From positions 1 through 30,935 of the forward strand of contig CAMGSV010000005.1 of assembly GCA_946061495.1 (NCBI GenBank): a stretch of DNA of 30,935 nt, written 5' to 3'. Shown here in pieces: positions 7,493-14,995 of the stretch; the stretch's first letter is position 1, and the number at the start of each line of letters is the position of its first letter. The notes under the pieces are model-generated. The model was not told where the DNA came from, did no database searches, and saw only the letters and a list, made by a program, of their open reading frames with translations. The DNA comes from an uncultured Spirochaetales bacterium (lineage in GTDB: Bacteria; Spirochaetota; Spirochaetia; Treponematales; Treponemataceae). Made by a program: the position numbers and the translations under genes.

Positions 7493-8457
7493 TATTCTGT
7501 TTCCTCTGTCTTGTTGAAGTTTTGGATGTAGGAGCCCACCCGCTGGACGGCAAGATGCGCCTGGGGCAGATACTCATGGGCCATCTGGAACATGAACATC
7601 ATGCCTGGCCATATGTCCAGGATGCAGTCGATTCCCTGTTCCGCTAGTTTTTTTTGGAAAGATTGAAGTCCTGTGGTTGTTGGCTCATCCCCGCCACATT
7701 GAATGTACAGGGGTGGAAATTGAGCCAGCTGGTCAGCGGCGATGTGCAGCGGCGAGATGAGGGGATTCGCAAGGTTTTCCTCGCTGGTGTAGAAGTGGCC
7801 GCAGGTGGTGATAAAATCCGCCGTAACAAGGCCGTCGGTTGCCTTCTTGTCCGCCAGAAACGGGGACTGGGGGTCAAAGTCCATCCAGGGAGAGAGCAGT
7901 ACCACGTTGCGGATTGCCTGCCGTAGCTCTTCCTTGAGGGTTTGAACCAGTGCGAGAACAATTGATGCTCCAGCTCCATCTGCTGCCAGGATGATGTGTG
8001 GCTCGCGATCGTCTTGAAGCAGGAGCTTCTCGTAGGTTTTCCTGAATACAATCTGGATGTCCTCCAATGCGGCAGGATACGGATAGTCCGGGGCAAGCCG
8101 ATACTCTGGAAGGATCACTTGGGTGGAGCATTCAGATGCCAGGGAAGCGCAAAAACTACGCCATGAGGCCCTGGAGCCAGCTATGAAGCTTCCTCCGTGA
8201 ACATAAATGATTATTCTTTTTGAGGCCATGACTTCTGGAGAAATGACGTCACAGAGGATGCCATCTATTTTTTTTTCCCTGCAGTCAACCCGGGCAGGAA
8301 GATGATACGAGATAAACGTTTGTTCGATTTTATCTATTAAAGACGCTGGTTCCTGCTTTGGGGATAAAATAAAGGCCTTGAGTTTTTTTAGTGCTCGTCG
8401 CTTGTCTGCTTTCCCTGCTCCACCACCGCTTTCTTCACTATAGGGAGAGAATCTCAT
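7492..8457 (-). CDS. Alpha/beta-hydrolase fold-3 protein lacking catalytic Ser and His
   Basis: The 321-residue protein has the fold of hormone-sensitive-lipase-type esterases. It keeps the oxyanion motif HGGSF (residues 87-91), the YRLAPDYPYPAALED block (119-133) and the acid region CGGDE (D257). The nucleophile elbow, normally GDSAG, reads ADGAG (159-163), placing glycine at the serine position. The catalytic histidine position in the usual GM-x-H-x-F motif reads GMMFMF, with phenylalanine 288. Two of three triad residues are therefore missing while the fold motifs remain, which suggests a binding or structural role rather than hydrolysis. It is the first gene of a two-gene operon with the U32 protein. 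The start ATG is 7 nt from an extended -10 box with no ribosome site, so translation may be leaderless. Confidence 0.8.
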   Translation of the reverse strand: MRFSPYSEESGGGAGKADKRRALKKLKAFILSPKQEPASLIDKIEQTFISYHLPARVDCREKKIDGILCDVISPEVMASKRIIIYVHGGSFIAGSRASWRSFCASLASECSTQVILPEYRLAPDYPYPAALEDIQIVFRKTYEKLLLQDDREPHIILAADGAGASIVLALVQTLKEELRQAIRNVVLLSPWMDFDPQSPFLADKKATDGLVTADFITTCGHFYTSEENLANPLISPLHIAADQLAQFPPLYIQCGGDEPTTTGLQSFQKKLAEQGIDCILDIWPGMMFMFQMAHEYLPQAHLAVQRVGSYIQNFNKTEETE

Positions 8458-8464
8458 AGGGAAT

Positions 8465-8497
8465 AGTATAGCAAATTTAGAGAGAATGTGCTACACT
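8465..8497. promoter_or_regulatory. Divergent extended -10 promoters for the hydrolase-like gene and metA
   Basis: On the minus strand TGCTATACT (8473-8465) is an extended -10 box ending 7 nt before ATG 8457. On the plus strand TGCTACACT (8489-8497) is a second extended -10 box ending 9 nt before metA ATG 8507. The two boxes form an imperfect inverted repeat (8 of 9 positions) 15 nt apart, and each -35 region overlaps the other's -10 area. Neither has a good -35 hexamer. Confidence 0.6.
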
Positions 8498-8506
8498 GCA
8501 GTAACT

Positions 8507-9424
8507 ATGCCCATAAAGATACAGTCTGACCTGCCGGCCTGCTCTGTGCTGGAACAGGAAAACATCTTTGTTATGACTGAGCAGCGAGCCTCCCATCAGG
8601 ATATCCGCCCTCTCAAGATTGCCATCGTTAATCTCATGCCCACGAAAATTGCCACGGAAACCCAGCTGCTGCGTCTTTTGGGCAACACTCCGTTGCAGGT
8701 GGAGATTTCTTTGGTGCACATGGAGGCTCACGTTGCCAGGAATACCGGCAGCGACCATCTGGAGCGGTTCTACATTCCCTCTAAGGATGTTTTGAAGTCT
8801 CAGTATGACGGCATGATTATTACTGGTGCCCCGGTGGAGAAGATTCCCTTTGAGCAGGTGGATTATTGGAGCGAGCTCTGCGATATCATGGATTTTGCTA
8901 AGGAGAATGTTTTCAGCACCCTCTATATCTGTTGGGGTGCACAGGCGGGCTTATACCATCATTATGGAGTAAACAAGCTGCCCCTTGAAAAAAAGCTTTT
9001 CGGTATTTTTCCCCATCGTAGGACGACACCGGCGGAACCCTTGCTGCGGGGCTTTGACGATGTGTTTCCCGTGCCCCAGTCCCGTCATACTACCGTACGG
9101 CGAGAGGACGTGATGGCCCAGCAACAGCTGGACATTCTGGCGGAGTCGGAGGAGGCTGGCGTGCTGCTGGTGAAGTCAAAGTCCAACCGTGAGATTTTTA
9201 TGACAGGCCACCTGGAGTACGACACCATCACCTTGGCCCAGGAATATTTTCGGGATGTGGATAAGGGGCTTCCCATCCAGCTCCCCTCCAACTATTTCCC
9301 TGGCAACGACAGTTCCCAGCCTCCCGTTTCCACCTGGCGCAGCACCGCCCATCTGTTCTACTCCAACTGGCTGAACTACTACGTCTACCAGGAGACGCCC
9401 TTCAACCTCACCGACATCCACTGA
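8507..9424 (+). CDS. metA: Homoserine O-acetyltransferase (MetA type)
   Basis: MetA acylates homoserine, the first committed step of methionine synthesis. The 305-residue protein begins MPIKIQ, as MetA proteins do. With this start the catalytic cysteine in CWGAQAGL falls at residue 142, the same number as in E. coli, which supports ATG 8507 over the in-frame ATG 8486. The catalytic His and Glu are in TGHLEYD. Residue 111, in TGAPVEKIPF, is glutamate; in this family Glu111 marks acetyl-CoA use and Gly111 succinyl-CoA use, so despite its name this enzyme is predicted to make O-acetylhomoserine. No ribosome site precedes ATG 8507, and the -10 box is 9 nt away. It is convergent with the methyltransferase gene, 9 nt apart. 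Confidence 0.93.
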   Translation: MPIKIQSDLPACSVLEQENIFVMTEQRASHQDIRPLKIAIVNLMPTKIATETQLLRLLGNTPLQVEISLVHMEAHVARNTGSDHLERFYIPSKDVLKSQYDGMIITGAPVEKIPFEQVDYWSELCDIMDFAKENVFSTLYICWGAQAGLYHHYGVNKLPLEKKLFGIFPHRRTTPAEPLLRGFDDVFPVPQSRHTTVRREDVMAQQQLDILAESEEAGVLLVKSKSNREIFMTGHLEYDTITLAQEYFRDVDKGLPIQLPSNYFPGNDSSQPPVSTWRSTAHLFYSNWLNYYVYQETPFNLTDIH

Positions 9425-9433
9425 GTCTCCTCA

Positions 9434-10429
9434 TCAATGGCAGTGGATCCATGTCAACTCGTGCTTGTTGTAGTGGAGGTGGAGGACTGTGCTGTTGGGT
9501 ATTGATGCGAATTCATTCACCAATGCCCAGTCAATCCTTCCCTGCATTTTTATGGTGCATATCATGTTGGGACACAGTCCGCTTTCCAGCCAGCGGTGAG
9601 TCCACTCCAGCAGACGGCTGGGATAGCAAATTACATCAGAAAAAATCCAGTCAAAGGCCCCCAGCTCTTCTGGCGGCAGGGTGAAGGCGTCGTGTTTTTG
9701 GAAATTCACCAAGGGGTGTTCCATCAATTGCGGGGCCAAAGGACTTCTGTCCACCGACAAAACTTGGCATCCCAGCTGTACCAGCACCCAGGTCCAGCCA
9801 CCGGGACAGGCTCCAGCATCGAGGCACCGCTGGCCATCCTGGGGCATCTGCTGGAAGAGCGCCTGGCAGTGGGTCAGGGCCTCTTGGAGCTTCAGATAGG
9901 CCCTGCTGGGGGGATGCTCGTGGTCCTCCTGAAGGTGGACGAGGCCAGCAGGAAAGGGGCTGGTGGTACTGCCTGAGGCAATGAGGGTGTTCTGGTCGGT
10001 GAGGCTGTAGAGTCCGGCTATGGAGGTGGGGATCTTGCAGGGGAACTGGCGTGGCTTCAGGTTCATGTAGGGCAGCTTTTCTTGGATGAGCTGCCCCCGC
10101 CGGAAGGATGTGGTGAGATAGGGCGCCCAGCTCCGCTGGATGGCTTTGAGTGCGGAAGCTGCCTCCCCGATGGAGGTGAAGCTGATTTCCACCGGATCTT
10201 GCAAGACGGTGCTGCACCAGTAGGGGGCAAGCTGGGGATGAGGACCCTGGAGCGGCTCCGGCAAGCTCTCCGGCGGGAAGATGAAAAGCTCTTGGTGACG
10301 GCGTGCTCCAGCAATAGATTGGGAAGAAATGCCGAATCGTTCCTGTAGCTCCGACAGGAGGAAATCCGCTTGGTCTGGGAATGCTAGGTATCCGATGCTA
10401 CCCTGAGGAAATGGTGTTGTACTTGCCAT
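9434..10429 (-). CDS. RlmM-like 23S rRNA 2'-O-ribose methyltransferase
   Basis: This is a SAM-dependent FtsJ-fold (RrmJ/RlmM type) methyltransferase; RlmM modifies C2498 of 23S rRNA. The SAM site is CLDAGACPGGWTWVL (202-216), followed by SVDRSPL. The K-D-K-E tetrad is present as K180 (AYLKLQEAL), D265 (IFSDV), K294 (CTIKMQG) and E324 (KHELTW). The N-terminal 130 or so residues are a divergent RNA-binding part. At 331 residues it is somewhat shorter than E. coli RlmM (about 366). The ATG at 10429 was chosen because the following MASTTPFPQG begins conserved-looking sequence and because a TATAGT box lies 10 nt before it; the longer open frame to 10609 reads through promoter DNA. It is divergent from rho. 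Confidence 0.82.
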   Translation of the reverse strand: MASTTPFPQGSIGYLAFPDQADFLLSELQERFGISSQSIAGARRHQELFIFPPESLPEPLQGPHPQLAPYWCSTVLQDPVEISFTSIGEAASALKAIQRSWAPYLTTSFRRGQLIQEKLPYMNLKPRQFPCKIPTSIAGLYSLTDQNTLIASGSTTSPFPAGLVHLQEDHEHPPSRAYLKLQEALTHCQALFQQMPQDGQRCLDAGACPGGWTWVLVQLGCQVLSVDRSPLAPQLMEHPLVNFQKHDAFTLPPEELGAFDWIFSDVICYPSRLLEWTHRWLESGLCPNMICTIKMQGRIDWALVNEFASIPNSTVLHLHYNKHELTWIHCH

Positions 10430-10439
10430 AATGTGCCAT

Positions 10440-10445
10440 ACTATA
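10440..10445 (-). promoter_or_regulatory. Candidate -10 box of the RlmM-like gene
   Basis: TATAGT on the minus strand ends 10 nt before the ATG at 10429, implying a leader of only a few nucleotides. No good -35 is seen. An out-of-frame ATG sits directly after the box. Confidence 0.4.
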
Positions 10446-10523
10446 TTACTGAAGTTTAGGGTACTATAAATTGATTGAAGTCTAAAGTCAAGGTGATGAT
10501 GATTCTGGAGATTTAGAATCCTA

Positions 10524-10552
10524 TTGACAGGAAGTAGGAGTTCTGTTAGAGT
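10524..10552 (+). promoter_or_regulatory. Candidate rho promoter
   Basis: TTGACA (10524-10529), a 17-nt spacer, and TAGAGT (10547-10552) precede a leader of about 66 nt with a small TGATT-CATT-AATCA hairpin and the GGAGAG ribosome site of rho. Confidence 0.55.
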
Positions 10553-10625
10553 GTGAAAACCAAATCGATTGAAACCATCTTTTTCTGATTCATTAATCAA
10601 ATCATACATACACGGAGAGTTTTTA

Positions 10626-12425
10626 ATGGCACCGATTCAAAGGCGGCGTTTTGTAGACACGTCAGAAAATCAGCCTCAGGATGACCAGCCTGAGCTGGGA
10701 TTGGAGAATGCTACGGCCGAATCCACACCATCAAAAGAAATTGAAGCAACCGAAACAAAGTCAGAGGGTCTCGAGCCTTCCATGTCAGAAAACAGCCAGT
10801 CAATGTCAGAAAGCCCTGCCACAGAAAATACACCAGAATCATCCACCACTTCAAAGGAGCGGGTTTTTGTCCGTCGTCCAGTGAGACGAACTGCTCCGAA
10901 ATTCAACGGAGATGGGGAGCATCCTCCTCGAGGTGGAAGGAGTTATGGGGACTCTGACCACTACAATCGTGGTCGTGCTTCTTCGGGAGAAGGGGAGTAT
11001 ACCCCTCGTGGCCGAGGTCGCAACAACAATTTCAGGCCCTCCTATGGTCGTGGGGCCTCCGCTGGTGGGTACGAACGGAACCTCCAGATGCATGCGGATC
11101 TGGAGGCCGCCCAGGCCGCTGCCATGGCAGAGGATCCCAATGCCGAGTCAAAGCCTCGGCTTTCCATCAATGATCTTACTAGCATGAGCATGCCGGGACT
11201 TCGTGACCTGGCCAACCAGTACGGCCTTTCCAACGATGACCTGGCTCCTATGAAGAAGCAGGAACTGATCTTTGTGATTCTGAAGGCGCATACGGAGCAT
11301 GGCGGCATCATCTTTGCCAGCGGCTCCTTGGAAATTCTGCCCGATGGGTACGGATTCCTCCGTTCCCCCCAGAACAGTTATATGCCTGGTCCCGATGACA
11401 TCTACATCTCTCCCAGCCAGATTCGGCTGTTCAATTTGAAGACGGGAGACACCATTTCCGGTCAGATTCGTTCTCCCAAGGAGGGCGAGCGGTTCTTCGC
11501 GCTGCTGAGAATCGAGACCATCAACTTTGACGAGACTAGGGTTGCCCAGACCCGCATTCCCTTTGAGAATCTGACCCCCTTGTATCCCAACGAAAAGTTG
11601 CATCTGGAGACCATCACCGACGAAATTTCCACGAGGATTATGGATCTGTTCAGCCCTATTGGAAAGGGCCAGCGTTCCTTGATTGTGGCGCCGCCCAAGG
11701 CCGGTAAAACCATCCTGATGCAGAAGATTGCCAATGCCATTACCACCAACCATCCTGAGGTATACCTCATCGTGCTGCTGATTGACGAGCGTCCTGAGGA
11801 GGTTACGGAGATGGAGCGTTCCATCAAGGCTGAGGTGATTTCCTCCACCTTTGACGAGCAGGCTACCCGCCATGTACAGGTGGCGGAGATGGTGCTGGAA
11901 AAGGCAAAGCGCCTGGTGGAGCACAAGCGTGATGTGGTCATCTTCTTGGACTCCATCACCCGCCTTGCCCGTGCCTACAACCAGACGGTGCCCACCTCCG
12001 GAAAGGTTCTTTCTGGTGGTGTGGACTCCAACGCTCTCCACAAGCCCAAGCGGTTCTTCGGTGCTGCCCGCAACGTGGAGGAGGGGGGAAGCCTCACCAT
12101 CATCTCCACTGCCCTGATCGAGACAGGAAGCCGCATGGACGAGGTTATCTTTGAGGAGTTCAAGGGAACCGGCAACATGGAGATCAACCTGGACCGCAAG
12201 ATGGCGGACCGCCGTCTCTTTCCTGCTATCAACATCAAGAAGTCCGGCACCCGCAAGGAGGAGCTGCTGCTGACAGAAGAGGAGTTGCAGAAGGTGTGGG
12301 TCTTGAGAAAGGTTATCAGTCCTATGGATGATGGAGAAATCATGGAGCTCCTGCTTGACAAAATGAAGAAAACCAAGAATAATGAAGCGTTCCTCAAGTC
12401 TATGAACAGTATGGGCAACGACTGA
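10626..12425 (+). CDS. rho: Transcription termination factor Rho with long RG-rich N-terminal extension
   Basis: Rho is a hexameric RNA helicase that ends transcription of untranslated RNA. Residues 1-180 are an extension absent from E. coli Rho: first an S/T/E/P-rich acidic stretch (20-78), then a basic stretch rich in RG and RGG (about 80-150). The Rho N-terminal helical domain is at 181-225, the cold-shock-like RNA-binding domain at about 230-300, and the RecA-type ATPase from about 340. Visible motifs are Walker A VAPPKAGKT, LLIDERPEEVTEM, the Q-loop/R-loop region YNQTVPTSGKVLSGGVDSNA, and FGAARNVEEGGSLTI. All catalytic motifs are intact. GGAGAG lies 8 nt before the ATG; the open frame upstream of it runs through the promoter. 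At 599 residues it is much longer than the 419 of E. coli. Confidence 0.96.
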   Translation: MAPIQRRRFVDTSENQPQDDQPELGLENATAESTPSKEIEATETKSEGLEPSMSENSQSMSESPATENTPESSTTSKERVFVRRPVRRTAPKFNGDGEHPPRGGRSYGDSDHYNRGRASSGEGEYTPRGRGRNNNFRPSYGRGASAGGYERNLQMHADLEAAQAAAMAEDPNAESKPRLSINDLTSMSMPGLRDLANQYGLSNDDLAPMKKQELIFVILKAHTEHGGIIFASGSLEILPDGYGFLRSPQNSYMPGPDDIYISPSQIRLFNLKTGDTISGQIRSPKEGERFFALLRIETINFDETRVAQTRIPFENLTPLYPNEKLHLETITDEISTRIMDLFSPIGKGQRSLIVAPPKAGKTILMQKIANAITTNHPEVYLIVLLIDERPEEVTEMERSIKAEVISSTFDEQATRHVQVAEMVLEKAKRLVEHKRDVVIFLDSITRLARAYNQTVPTSGKVLSGGVDSNALHKPKRFFGAARNVEEGGSLTIISTALIETGSRMDEVIFEEFKGTGNMEINLDRKMADRRLFPAINIKKSGTRKEELLLTEEELQKVWVLRKVISPMDDGEIMELLLDKMKKTKNNEAFLKSMNSMGND

Positions 12426-12449
12426 CAGAACGCACATTTTGAAACTATT

Positions 12450-12497
12450 CGCCATGTGGGTGCAGAAGATTCCGAATCCCTGCATCAGGGCATGGCG
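12450..12497 (+). promoter_or_regulatory. Tiered hairpin in the rpmE leader
   Basis: Three nested stems lie between the rho stop and the rpmE ribosome site: CGCCATG (12450-12456) with CATGGCG (12491-12497), TGCAG (12461-12465) with CTGCA (12480-12484), and GATT (12468-12471) with AATC (12475-12478), separated by internal loops. The outer stem ends 10 nt before the GGAGG site. No U-run follows, so it is not a simple terminator. Ribosomal protein L31 leaders that bind L31 are known in other phyla; a similar role here is inference. Confidence 0.6.
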
Positions 12498-12517
12498 ATT
12501 GTAATATGGAGGATATG

Positions 12518-12724
12518 ATGAAAGAGGGAATTCACCCCAACTACGAGTTGACAAAGATTACCTGTGCTTGTGGTAATGTAATTGAGACACGTTCAACCGT
12601 TAAGAACATTAACGTTGAAATCTGCTCTGCTTGCCACCCCTTCTTCACCGGTAAGCAGAAGCTGGTTGACACCGCTGGTCGTATTGAGCGGTTCAACAAG
12701 CGTTTCAAGATCAACCAGAACTAA
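12518..12724 (+). CDS. rpmE: Ribosomal protein L31, zinc-binding form
   Basis: L31 sits in the central protuberance of the 50S subunit and bridges to 30S. The 68-residue protein begins MKEGIHPNYE, like the MKKDIHPKYE of E. coli, and contains the conserved HPFFTGKQK and RFNKRF motifs. The four zinc-binding cysteines are present (CAC and CSAC), so this is the zinc-containing form. ATG 12518 has GGAGG with 5 nt spacing; the in-frame ATG at 12506 overlaps that ribosome site. It follows rho after a 92-nt gap with a structured leader and ends at a terminator. Confidence 0.96.
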   Translation: MKEGIHPNYELTKITCACGNVIETRSTVKNINVEICSACHPFFTGKQKLVDTAGRIERFNKRFKINQN

Positions 12725-12730
12725 GCGTAG

Positions 12731-12763
12731 GGCCGGACATGGAGTCCGGTCTTTTTCTTTTTT
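12731..12763 (+). terminator. Intrinsic terminator of rpmE
   Basis: GGCCGGAC (12731-12738) pairs with GTCCGGTC (12744-12751), with one G-U pair, followed by T-rich sequence. Confidence 0.88.
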
Positions 12764-12850
12764 AATCGATATGAAAAATAGCCTTATTTCCGGCAGCCAT
12801 TGCCGACTGTATAGTGATTCTCTCTTGTGGCTTTCAGTGCTTCATGAATT

Positions 12851-12887
12851 AAAAAGAGCCTCCCGGAGAATGTAAACCGGGAGGCTC
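12851..12887 (-). terminator. Intrinsic terminator of pckG
   Basis: On the minus strand GAGCCTCCCGG (12887-12877) pairs perfectly over 11 bp with CCGGGAGGCTC (12866-12856) and is followed by five T residues. It is 26 nt past the pckG stop. Confidence 0.92.
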
Positions 12888-12912
12888 TGTCTTACAGGTT
12901 GTAAGTCTTATC

Positions 12913-14754
12913 TTATTTCTTGAGATTTGCCTCAAGCTTGTCCAGCTCGGTGGCCAGCTCCTTGGGGAGGTGGGAACCGAACTTGGGATAGTGGTTGGTG
13001 CGGAGGTCGGCGATTTCCTTGAGCCAGCCCTCCTTGTCTACGGAGGTGATGGCAGGAACATTCTCCTTGTAGACCTCGTCCAGACCGTCCAAGTTCAGTG
13101 CGCCCTCCTTGGGCATGAATCCGATGGCTGTGTCCACGTAGTTGTCCTTGCCGTCGCAGCGGTCGAAGATCCAGGCCAGGACACGGCTGTTGTCTCCGTA
13201 GCCGGGCCACATGAAACCGCCGGGCAGCTTGTCGTTGGCCTCGTCCTTGCGGAACCAGTTGACGTAGAAAATCTTTGGCAGCTTGTCGGCATCGGCCTTC
13301 TTTCCGATGTTGATCCAGTGCTGGAAGTAGTCTCCCATGTTGTAGCCACAGAAGGGCAGCATGGCGAAGGGGTCACGGCGAACCTGTCCCACCTGGTCGG
13401 AGATGACGGCGGCGGTGACCTCTGATCCAACGATGGACCCCAGGAACACACCATGGTTCCAGTCACGGCTCTGGTGAACCAGAGGAACGGTGGTGGCGCG
13501 GCGTCCGCCAAAGAGGAAGGCACTGATGGGCACGCCCTTGGGATCCTCCCATTCGGGGGCGATGCAGGGGCACTGGCTGGCAGGTGCGGTGAAGCGAGCG
13601 TTGGGGTGGGCGATTTCCTCTCCCTTGGGGCTCTTGTCCTTTTCGGGAGCGCTCTTCTTGTTGCCGTGCCAATCCACCAGCTCACCCTTGGCAGGATACC
13701 CGATTCCCTCCCACCAGATGTCTCCGTCCTCGGTGAGGCCGCAGTTGGTGAAGATGGTGTTCTCCTTGATGGACTCCATGGCGTTCTTGTTGGAACTGTC
13801 GCTGGTTCCCGGAGCCACGCCGAAGAATCCGTTTTCGGGGTTGATGGCATAGAGCCGACCGTCCTCGCCGAACTTCATCCAGGCAATGTCGTCGCCGATG
13901 GTCTCAACCTTCCATCCGGGGATGGTGGGGATGAGCATGGCCAGGTTTGTCTTTCCACAGGCTGAGGGGAAGGCTCCCGTCACGTACTTCACCTTTCCCT
14001 CGGGGTTGGTGAGCTTCAGAATCAGCATGTGCTCTGCCAGCCAGCCTTCGTCTCGAGCCAAAACGGATGCGATGCGCAGGGCGAAGCACTTCTTCCCCAG
14101 CAGTGCGTTTCCGCCGTAGCCTGAGCCGTAGGACCAGATGGTGCGCTCCTCGGGGAAGTGGGAGATGTACTTGTGGTCCATGTCTGCGCAGGGCCACTCA
14201 CCGTTGTCGCTTTCTCCGGCAGCCAGGGGCTTTCCCACTGAATGGAGACAGGGAACGAATTCCCCGTCGGTGCCCAGCACGTCGAGCACCTTTGTTCCCA
14301 CACGGGTCATGATGTCCATGTTGCAGACAACGTAGGCGGAGTCAGTGATCTCAATACCGTTCTTGGCAATGTTGGAGCCAACAGGACCCATGGAGAAGGG
14401 GATGACGTACATGGTGCGTCCCTTCATGCAGCCAGTGTAGAGGCCAGTCATGGTGGCCTTCAGCTCCTTGGGGTCAATCCAGTGGTTTGTGGGGCCTGCA
14501 TCCTCTTCCTTGACGCTGGCAATATAGGTACGGCCTTCAACACGGGCAACGTCTGAGGGCTGTGATCGGAACAGCACGCTGTTGGACCGCTTCTTCAGAG
14601 GTGTTCCCAGCCCAGACTTGATCATGTCCTGCATGAGCCGATCATACTCTTCCTTTGAACCGTCACAAACATATACATCATCGGGCTGGCACATCTTTGC
14701 GACTTCTTCAACCCAAGCCTTGATCTTGGGGTGCTTGATGTCATTGATTGTCAT
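12913..14754 (-). CDS. pckG: Phosphoenolpyruvate carboxykinase (GTP)
   Basis: This enzyme interconverts oxaloacetate and phosphoenolpyruvate with GTP/GDP; in fermentative bacteria it often runs toward oxaloacetate for succinate production, though direction here is inference. The 613 residues match the family length (about 600). The P-loop carrying the reactive cysteine reads FPSACGKTNLAML; other family blocks are MYVIPFSMGP, YGSGYGGNALLGKKC, GDDIAWMKF, INPENGFFGVAPGT, NPNARFTAPASQCP-like HPNARFTAPASQCP, and FGGRRATTVPLV. The ATG has a strong TAGGAGG ribosome site with 4 nt spacing. It is transcribed alone, after the terminator of the upstream minus-strand unit and before its own terminator. 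Confidence 0.97.
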   Translation of the reverse strand: MTINDIKHPKIKAWVEEVAKMCQPDDVYVCDGSKEEYDRLMQDMIKSGLGTPLKKRSNSVLFRSQPSDVARVEGRTYIASVKEEDAGPTNHWIDPKELKATMTGLYTGCMKGRTMYVIPFSMGPVGSNIAKNGIEITDSAYVVCNMDIMTRVGTKVLDVLGTDGEFVPCLHSVGKPLAAGESDNGEWPCADMDHKYISHFPEERTIWSYGSGYGGNALLGKKCFALRIASVLARDEGWLAEHMLILKLTNPEGKVKYVTGAFPSACGKTNLAMLIPTIPGWKVETIGDDIAWMKFGEDGRLYAINPENGFFGVAPGTSDSSNKNAMESIKENTIFTNCGLTEDGDIWWEGIGYPAKGELVDWHGNKKSAPEKDKSPKGEEIAHPNARFTAPASQCPCIAPEWEDPKGVPISAFLFGGRRATTVPLVHQSRDWNHGVFLGSIVGSEVTAAVISDQVGQVRRDPFAMLPFCGYNMGDYFQHWINIGKKADADKLPKIFYVNWFRKDEANDKLPGGFMWPGYGDNSRVLAWIFDRCDGKDNYVDTAIGFMPKEGALNLDGLDEVYKENVPAITSVDKEGWLKEIADLRTNHYPKFGSHLPKELATELDKLEANLKK

Positions 14755-14910
14755 AAAACCTCCTATAATTTAGGCAAGCCACTGCATCTCCTTGTCTTGC
14801 CCCGAGCAAAACTGCTCTTGTATTCTAGAAAAATATATCCCTTTTCATGGTTTTATTCAACCAGAAAAGGGGCTGAAGATGATGTTAAGAGAAAAAGATA
14901 TCGAAATAAT

Positions 14911-14960
14911 AAAACCGTCCTTCGGTGGACACCCTGATTGGTGTCGTACCGACAGGATGG
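14911..14960 (-). terminator. Intrinsic terminator of the aminotransferase-lipoprotein-unknown unit
   Basis: On the minus strand CCATCC/GGACGG, CGGT/ACCG and GACACC/GGTGTC pair in register with small internal loops (arms 14960-14940 and 14933-14915), followed by TTTTATTATTT. It separates the small unknown gene from pckG. The remaining 150 nt up to pckG show only its leader and no gene. Confidence 0.8.
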
Positions 14961-14995
14961 CTTGTGGAGCCTGCTTGTATAGCCAGAAATCGGTG

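Noticed and set aside
8486..8488. ATG 8486 as metA start
   Set aside because: It lies before the -10 box TACACT; from ATG 8507 the catalytic Cys and acyl-choice residue fall at family positions 142 and 111, and MPIKIQ is the typical N-terminus.
11148..12554. 468-residue open frame on the minus strand opposite rho
   Set aside because: It lies wholly over the strongly conserved rho reading frame, has no ribosome site, and its His/Leu/Gly-rich composition is what antisense of GC-rich coding DNA gives.
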